From: Siphonodentalium dalli
Taxonomy: Eukaryota; Mollusca; Scaphopoda; Gadilida; Siphonodentaliidae
Assembly: GCA_032622095.1 (NCBI GenBank)
Contig: CP136066.1
Location: 64,508,609-64,572,608, forward strand
DNA: 64,000 bases
Direction of reading: 5' to 3'
The translations under genes were made by a program, and so were the position numbers. Under the pieces are notes generated by a model, which was given only the letters and a program-made list of their open reading frames with translations, did not search any database and was not told the DNA's origin. Of this stretch, positions 12,116-22,112 are shown piece by piece. Within the stretch, counting starts at the first letter, position 1. Every line of letters starts with the position of its first letter.

Positions 12116-12196
12116 AGAGCACGTGAATAGTTCTTTGCCAGAATAAATCTCGTCTTCGACTCGATTGATTCTGGTAAAGAACTATTCGTGTGCTCT
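12116..12196. repeat. Inverted repeat, about 29-bp arms
   Basis: Left arm AGAGCACGTGAATAGTTCTT and right arm AAGAACTATTCGTGTGCTCT, with inner CCAGAAT / ATTCTGG. A short hairpin; likely a small foldback remnant. Confidence 0.7.
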
Positions 12197-12235
12197 AACC
12201 CTTACGTAGAAAACAGAGAGAGGGAGTTATGTTCT

Positions 12236-12490
12236 GTGACGTCATGTTTTTATCCCCCGAAAAATTAAGTTTCGGGGACTATAGAAACGGGCTCCGTCCG
12301 TCCGTTCGTCAGTCCGTCCGTCACACTTTTGAGTACCTTCGTGGTGTAATAAACTCCTCCTACAGTTTTCATCCTAGAGATTTGAAACTTCAGAATATTG
12401 TTGCCCATATATTGAAGATGTGCAACATGTATATAGATGACGGAAAAATTATTTTTTGACAAAGTTATTATCCCTTTTCGACTTAGAAAA
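12236..12490. mobile_element. CGTCCGTC-repeat ('pearl-like') fragment
   Basis: A terminal hairpin CCCCGAAAAATTAAGTTTCGGGG region (two halves pairing) is followed by CCGTCCGTCCGTTCGTCAG and a body ending near the TTATCCCTTTTCGACTTAG motif that recurs, often inverted, in the copies near 39.5 kb and 45 kb. Non-coding. Confidence 0.5.
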
Positions 12491-12744
12491 TTTAAACTTT
12501 AAAAAAAATTTCTTTAACAAAGCGGCACCGACTTGCCACGTTTTCGGGGGCCACTGTGGTCGGCTGACCTTCTATTTTGTTTGGATGAGGTCCAGAATAA
12601 GGAAGAATTTAATCTCCACCATGTTTTATCCTAACTTAATTCTGGCGATGAAGGGGATGGTGGACCACCGAATTTGCTCACAAACTATTACTCTCCAAAC
12701 TAGTTCGTATCTACCTTTTCTCACATGTTTATATTGTCAAAGCC

Positions 12745-13115
12745 TTAACCCTTTACCCAACAAACCGGCCAAAACCGGCCAAATAAAGCTTCAACAGCCT
12801 AAAATATCTTCGGTCTGTCTCAATAGATCCATACAAATATGGATATCATTGGAACCGGCTCCTTGACCACATTGTGATAGTTACAGTTATGCCCTGTGCC
12901 AATGCATTCTCTTATATATGCGAGTCGACCATAGGTCGCCTCGCATATATAAGAGAATGCATTGGCCTAAAAAAAATCTTTTTTTAACACTTTTTACCAT
13001 TTTTTCTTACATTCTTTAACAATTTTATAATTTTTAATGTGTTAAGCCAATGCATGCTCTTATATATATAAGAGAATGCATTGGCACAGGGTCCTTCTGT
13101 TGGGTAAAGGGTTAA
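12745..13115. mobile_element. piggyBac-like MITE with two palindromic hairpins
   Basis: Bounded by TTAACCCTTTACCCAACA and its reverse complement TGTTGGGTAAAGGGTTAA. TTAA plus CCC-starting inverted repeats is typical of piggyBac. Inside lie the hairpin module (12892-12968, starting CCCTGTGCCAATGCATTCTC), an AT-rich spacer with TTCTTTAACAATTTTAT, and a second hairpin (13049-13090). Lies about 250 bp upstream of the large duplication. Non-coding. Confidence 0.8.
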
Positions 13116-13559
13116 TGCACGTTGGGATGACTTACATCACCTCTTATATGAAATGCAAGACAACAAAAATATGTTTTAGAATACTTTAGAATTCGCGATG
13201 GCGTGACTTATAACATGCCCAGCTATCACCCTTTGTATAGAAATGTAGCGATTATCGGGGAAATATTGGTGATTCTAATATTGATTTATTAAATCGGCAT
13301 CGCATTTAACAAACGAATGAATTTGTTAATTAATGTTTGTTGATGGTTTTCAACCAGTCATCCTCAAATGGACACAAGTAATGGGACATTTTGCAATGCT
13401 CATCGAGCACATGTACGATAAATGCATACACTGAAACATTCAACTGCTCTAACTCCACAACTAAATAACTGTTTTCTAAAACTACCATGGACTTAAGTAA
13501 TGCATTATCGCGGCTAATTTTCCTCAATTATGATCAAATCTGACCCTAGCCTATAAAAA

Positions 13560-15700
13560 TAATATGGATCTATTTAAATCCGCATATGACACTTCATTCT
13601 CACCGATCACTCAACGTCAACAAAACAAGTTTATCAAAACATATGAATTGATGAAAGGTCTCATTTCGTCAAATGCAAAGCATCGCCTTTACACAAATAC
13701 TAAAAGTCACCTACTGTAACCATTTGATAGTATAAAAAGGACTTGCATTGCAAAAAAACATATCAGCATGTCTTGAACGAAAGGAAATATAACAATAAGC
13801 AATCTTGGGAAATTCTAAACTCTGATTTGAATCGTGGACGCAAGCAATCAATGACTGGCATTATCTTTTTTGGAGGACAAACTGTGTTAGATGAAAACAA
13901 AATTCCCGAAGCATTCAATAAATTTTTCGCAGGCACCTGAAATCGCATATGCTCTGGGATTCCAGATGCGAAAAAACCAACACAGACATACTTGCAGTAT
14001 GTATATGTTTCCAACAGTTCCTGCTGAAATGATCTCCTTGTGCAACTTACAAAAAAACCCCAACAAAGCCGTGGTCATGACGCTATTTCCATTTCTTTAG
14101 TCAAATTTATTATATGCGAAATAGCAAACACATTACCCATTGTCACATATTATGAATCGGTCATTGAGACTGGCATTGTTCCAGCAGAATTGAAAATAGC
14201 CAAGGTTGTTCCAATATTTAGATCTGGTAACTTCTTGACAATTATAGACCTATTCATTTTCCAAATTACTGGTAAGGCCGTATGTAATAGACCCGTTTAT
14301 TTTTTAAACAAGCATAACAATTTATATGAACATCAATGTGGTTTTAGGAAGGGCCATTCGGCTATACACCAGGTATTACAGTTACTTGATGATGTATGGA
14401 CCCAAAATAATAAAAAAAAAGACTAAAGATTTGACCCTAGCATGGTTCTGGGTTTAATCGTTTATCCAAGGCATTTGACACCATATACCACAATGTTCTT
14501 CTAAAAAACACTTGAACGTTATGGAACAAGGAGAACAGCCAATACATCTAGAAATTATTTGACTGAAAGAACGCAGATCACATATGTTGCCTCTTAATCT
14601 TGGAGTTCATCATGGTTGAATTCTTGGAGCGATACTATATTTATTTATGCTAATGTTATCGACAAAGCCATAGCGATATAACTTGTTTCATTCCCTGACG
14701 ACACAACAGTGTTTACATCGTACAATAAGATTAGGCGACTGAGGCGAAAGGTCAACATGGAACTTAATAATTCGAGTGGTGTTGTGCAAATAAATTACCA
14801 CTGAAAGCCAAAAAAACGGGATATATTTTATTTGATCCATCGAAAATGGTGCCTAAAGACACACACATTAATATAAATAAATAACACATGTGTAAACATA
14901 AAAATGATAAAAATTGATAAAAATTGTTAAACTGGAATATAAGAAAAAATATAAAAAATGATAAAAATTGTTAAAGAATATAAGAAAAAATATTATAAAT
15001 GATAAAAATTGTTGAAGAATGAAAGAAAAATGATAAAAAATTGTTAAAGAATGTAAGAAAAATTTATGAAATAAAATGATAAAAAATTGTTAGGCCAATG
15101 CATTCTCTTATATATGCGAGGCGACCTATGGTCGACTCGCATATATAAGAGAATGCATTGACACAGGGTATACTAGTATTTGATCGATGCATATAAATAA
15201 CACTCCAATCGAGAGAGTTAGTGAGGTTTATACAGAAAATGGAGTAAGATTCCTGGGATTCTTTGTTTTGCAGAAACTTTCAATAAGAATTATTATCAAT
15301 ACAATATACATGTATAACTCGCACACAGATCCCCAGTTTCATAAAAAGAAGATTCTGAAAGTGAAGAATATCCATAAACTAAATATTTACCCTTTTCATG
15401 TTAGACTTGATAAATGGTAAACTACCAGTCTTTCAAGAACCTGTTCGATCTTAACTGTAGTAATATGCACCGAAAAGGAACATTTAAAACACCAATAGCT
15501 GGAATGAAAATTCAAGAATCGTTACCCTTTTTTAAATTCCCTAAATTTGGAATAGTCAGGGAAAAAAGAAATCCGTTCGGAGGGGATCCGCAAAATATTT
15601 AAAAAACATGTAGATATGAGTGGCAATCATACAACAACTCCCACGTATTGTAAGAAATTAAAGGTATATCTTGTACCATGGGGAAACTTTTCGTGGACGG
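13560..15700 (+). pseudogene. Decayed LINE ORF2 (RT) inside the duplicated unit, split by a MITE
   Basis: Plus-strand remnants in several frames: a pre-RT part with WEILNSDLNRGRKQ and PEAFNKFFAG; RT pieces ELKIAKVVPIFRSG, HQCGFRKGHSAIHQVLQLLD, SKAFDTIYHNVLLK and DDTTVFTSYNK; then, beyond the MITE at 14884-15189, INNTPIERVSEV and IHKLNIYPFHVRLDKW. Many stops and frameshifts. It belongs to a different LINE family from the intact element, judged by motif sequence. The identical copy is at 25931-28071. Confidence 0.75.
14884..15189. mobile_element. MITE with hairpin module inserted in the LINE pseudogene
   Basis: The LINE coding text continues across it (…THIN then INNTPIE…), with ATAAATAA-like sequence at both edges as a possible target duplication. 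It contains GATAAAAATTGTTAAAGAAT repeats and the palindromic hairpin at 15091-15168. The terminal TTAACCC repeats seen in sister copies are absent. Confidence 0.65.
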
Positions 15701-16380
15701 AGTTACTTCGCCTCAGTATTCTCAACTCAACAATAAGAATGGATGGAGTAATTGGAGTTGTCATGACAATAACGCCCACCTATGTGAATATGAAGGATGT
15801 TCGGTGATTTTTTCTCAAATTCTATACGCCATTTTAGGAGCCATATTGGATTTGGGAGAATTTTGTTGAATGATATATAAGGAAAGTACTTAGCCTCATT
15901 ATTACAACTGACAGCAGTAAGCACACGTAGAGCTGTCATAATAATAACGCGCTCACTGATGTGGAAATAAGCGATTTCTGTGATTTTTCAATTTCTGGTC
16001 GCCATTTTGGCAGTATCTTGAATTTGGGTGAATATTGCTTAACTCTAGTTTAGGAGAAATCATAGCCCGGGTATCTGCTACAAGTGTACATGCATGCGTG
16101 GAATAATAGTAACAATAACACCAACTGATTCGAAGCAGACATGCGATTTGCATCGATTTGGATTTGACCGTACTATAACGGTATTTGGAAAAAAACGTGA
16201 CATGGGCAAAAATATCCGGCCTGGAATGCATATATGCATATATATTATGTCCGCACTGTGTGCGCAAATGATTGTTCTTTAAGACAAATGTATAACCTCT
16301 CACCAAGATGACCATGTTCTCCCACATAGTCAAACGATAGGTGGTGAAATGTCGATATTTGATAACTTTATTCAGATGTC
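15701..16380. other. Non-coding part of the duplicated unit
   Basis: Contains scattered CGCCATTTTGG / GCCATATTGGATTTGGG motifs related to the tandem repeat that follows, and no recognisable gene. The identical copy is at 28072-28751. Confidence 0.4.
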
Positions 16381-16740
16381 GGCCGCCATCTTGCGCGCCA
16401 TATTGGATTTTGGTGTCGGATGTTTCGGTTATTTGTATATTAGCCTAACGTATCGAGTAGAAAATAATAGCGCATGTGATATTATATTTACTATAATGAC
16501 GATCAAAGAGAGCTGGTGCATGTCAATCAAATTGGCCGCCATGATCGACGTCATCTTGGGCGCCATATTGGATTTTGGTGTCGAATGTTTTGGTTATTTG
16601 TAAGCATTGTATATTAGCCTAACGTATCGAGTGGAAAATAATAGCGCATTTGATATTATATTTACTATAACGACGATCAAAAAGACCTGGTGTATATCAA
16701 TCAAAATGGTTGCCATGATAGACGCCATCTTGTCTGGGGC
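16381..16740 (+). repeat. Tandem repeat of about 170 bp, just over 2 units
   Basis: GCGCCATATTGGATTTTGG followed by TGTCGGATG / TGTCGAATG recurs, with the shared middle TATTAGCCTAACGTATCGAG. Unit starts near 16381, 16547 and 16721. The period and CATCTTGG motif recall the about 165-bp units at 8700-9240. Duplicate at 28752-29111. Confidence 0.75.
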
Positions 16741-16909
16741 TTCTTCGCCACTTTATTAGTGGAGACCTCACGGAAGAAAATGAGTGGGGTGAAGTTGAGT
16801 CCTGAGATGCAAGGGTCGATCAATATCGACTGGAAGAGTTGTTGGAATTGTTGCTGTTGGCTCTAGAGCTACGCTATATTTAACTAAAAGCGATATAGTC
16901 TTGGTTCTC

Positions 16910-17360
16910 CCTGGATGCATTGTCATGACGTTATATATGTACGAGTGCTACTGACAACCAAATGTGTTATTATAACCTAGTTATATAATATCACGGCAGA
17001 GTGACACCGATAAACGAGAATCACTCATGATTTCGAACACTGGCTTTATATAGCCGAGACGTAATGTCTATTATTAGGCAACAATTCATGTAGGTATTGA
17101 TTTGCGGCTTTCCAAATGATCTAAAATAGACAGCCAAGCATTAAGCAGGTCCATGACATAGTCGCAGTCGCACGGTACTATAATTAGATATTACTGCAGT
17201 TGAGCGGACGTAAACAACCGTTTTAACAACGTGAATATAGTTTCTCAATAGGGTCTCGCTTGAATGCAAAATATATATACCAACCACGTGAGAATTATGA
17301 ATGGATTGTACGGTGTGTGCTGGAATAAGAATCAGTTGATAATTCGATCAACAAGGTTAG
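16910..17360 (+). promoter_or_regulatory. Conserved upstream block of the RBR genes
   Basis: This non-coding stretch (from TCATGACGTTATA through TTTATATAG, ATAGACAGCCAA, GTCGCAGTCGCACG to CAGTTGATAATTCGATCAAC) aligns with DNA upstream of locus C (49620-49815, 51168-51360 and 52575-52610), where Helitron copies and other DNA split it. Conservation between diverged paralogues, with a TATA-like TTTATATA, suggests promoter or 5'-UTR sequence, though shared ancestry alone could explain it. The start of transcription is not visible. Same block at 29281-29731. Confidence 0.35.
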
Positions 17361-17969
17361 ACTGAAATGTGATGTAGCATAGCTTCAGGCCACCCCACAT
17401 TACATAATATACATAATTAATCAGTGATAATTGTTTAACTGAAATTCATTTCATAGCGGCTTAGCTTTCCTCATCGTCAGCATTGTCTTAATGCATCTTG
17501 TTTTTCATTAAATGTTCGAAAATGAACAAGCTTTTTGTTTTTATCATTTTCCTCACTTCAAATTACATTGCATATTCATCTATTTCTACCCAACTAACTG
17601 TTATAATTCTAATCTTATTCGTATTCATTCACATTGTCGTTATATTGTATTTAAATATCATTCAGGGAATTTCCCATTCAACGTTCAAGCCATACATAGC
17701 GTGACATCATTGGTAACTTCCGCCTTTGGTCGTTACCATATTAATGAGTTCTGTAACGTCTGTATTTGAAGGTCGCTAAAGGTTATGGAAGGTTTGACTG
17801 CAATGTTATAACGGTAGATAAACACAGCGGTATATATGGGAACCGTAAATGTAACGTAGAGCATCAACGATTCATTGTGTTGAAAAGTTCCTTCTTGTTT
17901 CGATATACAAAATTGGTTTGTGTGGGGGAAAAGACTTATAGGACGTTCGTTCAGCAAAATACTTTGAGC

Positions 17970-18716
17970 ATGTCTTTAACAACGAGGATTATCAGGGAAA
18001 CGACTCGAAGCGCTGGGGGAGGGACTCAGCTAGACACACAGGAGGTCACCGACTCAGATAACGTTTCCTGGATTGTTTGGCCCGAAGAAGAGTTTATAAA
18101 CACGATGAATGGGTGGGTTTCACTTAAAGTGAATCATCCGGGCGATGAACCAAATGAGGACGTCGATGAAGACGATAACCTGAATGACTGCGACGAAGAC
18201 GACGAAGTGTTGGACTCAGACGTTGATTCCGATATTGATTCCGATATTGATTTAGCTATTGAGTCTGAACACCTAAATGCCAGTGCTGATGAGGCCCAGT
18301 GTAAACTGTGCATAGATATAACCGATACACAGGAAATGCCATGTTGCTCATATCGAATCTGCGATGCATGTCTTCATATTTATTTCGTCGTTGAACTGAT
18401 GGCGGGTAAAGGTAGAATGGGCTGCCCTAAGTGTTCTAAGCCGCTTGGATATGATTTTGTCAACGGCTACCTTTCAGATGGTTCTAAATATCGTCTGTAT
18501 CAAAATATGGTTGACAGTACTCGGGACTTTAACAAGAAAACTTGCCCGGATTGTAAACGAGTGACGTACCGACGTGAAGTGCAGAATGTTTCAATGGGGT
18601 CAAGTGGCATGCCTGTTAAATGCATTAAGTGTGATTTTCATTGGTGCTTCGAATGTCATGGACCCTACCATAAGGGAAAAACGTGTTCGCGTGCCTTTAA
18701 AATGGCGGAAGACTGA
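17970..18716 (+). pseudogene. Truncated RNF217-like RBR gene (RING1-IBR only), cut by the LINE
   Basis: It carries the same exon 1 as locus B: acidic N-terminal region, RING1 starting CKLC and an IBR with CPDCK…CIKCDFHWCFECH. The genuine sequence ends at 18695. The frame then reads six LINE-derived residues (FKMAED) and stops at 18714-18716, giving at most 248 aa. RING2, with the catalytic cysteine, and the membrane segment are lost. The start at 17970 (MSLTTR) is chosen because locus C matches from that Met but not in frame upstream. If expressed it could bind E2 through RING1 but could not form the ubiquitin thioester. Created by the LINE insertion. Confidence 0.8.
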
Positions 18717-18880
18717 TAGCGGCGATCGACAGTGCTCTCGAAAATTGAACTTTTTATACAGTTTTGGACGGCGATCGGCTGAACATTTTCATTAATATCA
18801 CAGATAAATCTGCCTATCGAAGATCACAGTAAGTTTTTGTGATTGAAATTTGTGCGGAGACCGAGTAATTCAGAATTTTT

Positions 18881-19972
18881 ATGAACTCGACTCGGCGAAG
18901 ATTGAAAGTACCGACCAAGATGGCGGACAGTACGAATGTAAACAAAGGCGATGGCCTATCATCACAACCAGACATTTGTATAAATGAAGATAAAGAAACT
19001 ACCCCCAAACCGTTCAACTTTCCAAAAGCAGTTGAAAGTGTATCTGACAATCTTTATAATTTCGGCAGTTTTGCGACTGATACGAAAAAACGAAAGTTGC
19101 CTCCAACATCAGGCCGAAAAGTTCAGCAAAAAAACCAACACCTTGTCTCACTTGAAACTTTGGATCAAACTTTAGTGTCATTCAAAACCACAATAGCTAA
19201 TGATCTTAAAGACACGTTAACATCTTTAGTCACCTCATTTAATGAAATGAAAAATTGCTTCAAAAACGAGTGTGATGAAATGTTAAAAAATGTGAGTACC
19301 AGTGTGGCTGATGTAAAAACTCAGAGTAACGAAAATCGAGATGGCATCAAAACAATCATGGATCGACTTGATAATGTTGAGTCTGAAAACAGGAGGTTGA
19401 GAAATAAAAATGAGGAACTTGAAGAAAATCTAAAATCCCTCCAACTCTCATCTGACATGCGTTTCGACAAATCGGAGCAGTATAGTAGAAGAAATTGTCT
19501 TCGCTTCCACAATCTTCCTGTACCTGAAGGCATCACTGCGCCACATATGATTAACACTTCCCAAATTATAACTAAAACTTGTGAAGACCACATGAAAATA
19601 AAACTAAAAAATTCTGACATATTCAAATCCCATCCACTGGGAGACATCAGGAGAAGAGAAATCACTGGTTCTGATGGAACTGTTACTGTGCAGCGAACTG
19701 TCCAGGCAATTGTGCGTTTCAACACTTGGGAACCAAGGAGAGACATCTTCCAGCAAAAAAAGTTGTTGAAAGGCAAATCAAATGTTATTATTACAGAGGA
19801 CTTGACCCACTCAAAACATCAACTGGTAAAGGAGCTAAATGCTCTGAAAAAGGTCAAACGAATACATTCTTACTGGACAATGATGTGCAAGGTTTATGCC
19901 AAGAAGAGTGAGAACTCAAGACCAGTGCAAATTGCAAACTTCGAGGACATTGAGAAGCTTGTATCTGGCTAA
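18881..19972 (+). CDS. LINE ORF1 protein (coiled coil + RNA-binding domain)
   Basis: 363 aa. Residues about 1-80 are Ser/Lys-rich and probably disordered. Residues about 85-205 are heptad-rich (for example DRLDNVESENRRLRNKNEEL), a trimerising-type coiled coil. Then YSRRNCLRFHNLPVPEG opens a domain like the RRM of L1-type ORF1 proteins (Transposase_22), with ITEDLTHSKHQL in the C-terminal part. Known members coat element RNA and act as nucleic-acid chaperones in the retrotransposition RNP. No PHD or esterase domain is present, unlike many CR1 ORF1s. The Met at 18881 is the first in frame; MADSTN at residue 14 is an alternative. Intact. Confidence 0.85.
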   Translation: MNSTRRRLKVPTKMADSTNVNKGDGLSSQPDICINEDKETTPKPFNFPKAVESVSDNLYNFGSFATDTKKRKLPPTSGRKVQQKNQHLVSLETLDQTLVSFKTTIANDLKDTLTSLVTSFNEMKNCFKNECDEMLKNVSTSVADVKTQSNENRDGIKTIMDRLDNVESENRRLRNKNEELEENLKSLQLSSDMRFDKSEQYSRRNCLRFHNLPVPEGITAPHMINTSQIITKTCEDHMKIKLKNSDIFKSHPLGDIRRREITGSDGTVTVQRTVQAIVRFNTWEPRRDIFQQKKLLKGKSNVIITEDLTHSKHQLVKELNALKKVKRIHSYWTMMCKVYAKKSENSRPVQIANFEDIEKLVSG

Positions 19973-22112
19973 ACAATCAATGTACCTTTAAATCAATACT
20001 TGTACAGTGTACATAATTAATTGCATATCCTTTATTGCTTTTTGTCTATGCTAGCATAAATTTTTGGAATACACATGCAATTGAAAATGTATACAAATGA
20101 AATTGAAATTATGATCCCTCTTTAAGATTTCAATTTATAACAACCAGTGGAAATTTAATTGTCACTTACATATACACATGACCGAATCCTCATATAGCTT
20201 TAAAAAAAAAAAAATGTTTTGTATCTTTGGTACATAATTAATTCCATATCCTTTGTTGTTTTGTTTTAGTTTTTTTTTTTTGGGAATACACATGCAATCT
20301 GTAATGCATACAAATGAAATTGAAATGATGATCCCTCTCTAAGATTACAATTTATAACAACTAGTGGAAATTTAAATGTCACTCACATATACACATGACA
20401 GAATCCTCATGTAGAAAACACATGCAATTGATAATGCATACAAATTAAATTGAAATGATGATTCCTCTTTAAGATTACAATTTACAACAACTAGTGGCAA
20501 TTAAAATGTCACTCACATGTAGACATGACATAATCCTCATGTAGCTTTTGTAAATTTTATGTATCTTTGGTACATAATCAATTCCATATCCTTTATTGCT
20601 CTTTGTTTATGCTAGCATGATTTTTGGAATGCACAGGCATTTGTTAATGCATACATATGAAATTGAAATGGTACATAATTAATTCCACATCCTTTGATAC
20701 TTTTTGTTTATGCTAGCATTATTTTTGGAATACACATGAAACTGGTAATGCATACATATGCAATTGAAATGGTACATAATTAATTCTATATCCTTTGTTG
20801 CTTTTTGTTTATGCTAGCATCATGTTTGGAGTACACATGAAATCGGTAATACATACATATGGAATTGAAATGGTACATAATTAAAAATCCTTTGTTGGTT
20901 TTTTTTTGTTTATGCTAGCATCACAGAATCACATCACATGACAGAATCATCATGTAGCTTTTGTACTAGCTATGTATCTTTGGTACATAATTAACTCCAC
21001 ATCCTTTGTCGCTTTCTGTGTATGCTACCATTATATTTGGAATACACATGCAATTGATAATACATAAAAAAATCAAATTGAAATGATGACCCCTCTATAA
21101 GATTACAATTTATTACAACTAGTGGCAATTTAATTGTCACTTACATGTACACATGACAGAAACCCCATTAAGCCTTTGTAAATATTATGTATCTTTGGTA
21201 CATAATTAATTCCATATCCTTTGTTGCTTTTTGTTCATGTTAGCATTATTTTTGGAATATACATGCAATTGGTAATGCATACAAATGAAATTGAAATGAT
21301 GATCCCTCTTTAAGATTACAATTTTTATGGAATATGTCTACACGCTACGCGTACTGGTGATACACGCTGAAGCTCTATAATATTATACTACCTGAGTTGA
21401 CTGGCAGATTTTGACATCCGAATACCAAATCATAGCCGGCTGGGAAATTTGGGGCCTTCCACTCCCAAATTCCCTATTACAGTCCCAATTTTAATTTCAA
21501 CAAGACCAGACAAGACGTGAAGTTTTCCACAAAAGAGAAGCACTTAGTAAAATTACACGACGTTCGTCTGTTCTCTGTTTGGTGTAGTCATAGAGTACCC
21601 ACACAATACGTCTTGTTCACTGAGTTAAACACGAAATCCTCGTGCTTAAAGACACGTGACCTGGGTTTTTCCTATTTGAATAGCGGGTCAAGGCTACTCG
21701 TCTTAACTCTTGCCATACCAGCTACGACATTATCCTACTTAACTATTATGTTTCTGTTATCTTGTTAGACTGAATTAACAAACCGGCTTTAATTTCAATT
21801 AATTTCAATTATGAACACATTGCTGCCGATCGAAATGTCTTTTGAAATCATTTTAAACTGAAACCACATCAATTTTCGAGAGCACTTTCTACTATCGCAA
21901 CTGACGACACCTTAAAATGCCGCGTCGCCAACTCTATTCAATTACAGGATTCACTTGTATTCTAATTACTATAATTTGTTACTATAATAGATGTATGTGC
22001 ATGGTGAGTGTTGATTGTCAGGCGCTGTGCTGCCGGGAGGGGGTTTTCTGCTCTGTGTTGCAATTGGGTTCCACTGCAATGTTAATTATTTGTATTAAAC
22101 TGATTAGTCCAA
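19973..22112 (+). repeat. LINE inter-ORF region with internal tandem repeats (19985-21330)
   Basis: Blocks containing GGTACATAATTAATTCCATA, TTTATGCTAGCAT, TTTTTGGAATACACATGCAA, ATTGAAATGATGATCCCTCT and CACATGACAGAATCCTCATG recur six or seven times in full (about 230 bp) or shortened (about 120 bp) units, diverged but clear. From 21330 to 22112 the sequence is unique, including two short open frames (21517-21768 and 21917-22123) with no recognised domain. The second overlaps the first ORF2 ATG by 11 bases and may be an upstream ORF. Such a long repetitive spacer is unusual for a LINE. Confidence 0.8.

Larger units (their letters stand above)
13367..18695 (+). repeat. Upstream copy of the 5,329-bp direct repeat (candidate giant target-site duplication)
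   Basis: Matches 25738-31066 at a constant offset of 12,371 bases. Every reading frame I compared is identical apart from one difference, A at 15824 versus G at 28195. The left boundary is at AATGGACAC (preceding bases differ). The right boundary is GTTCGCGTGCC, after which this copy passes straight into the LINE 5' end. It holds a decayed LINE, a MITE, a tandem repeat, a conserved upstream block and the 5' part of an RBR gene. Confidence 0.95.

Noticed and set aside
17498-17769. Hydrophobic small frames upstream of the truncated RBR gene (and the identical pair at 29869-30140)
   Set aside because: Not conserved upstream of locus C in frame, and AT-rich composition alone gives Phe/Ile-rich readings.
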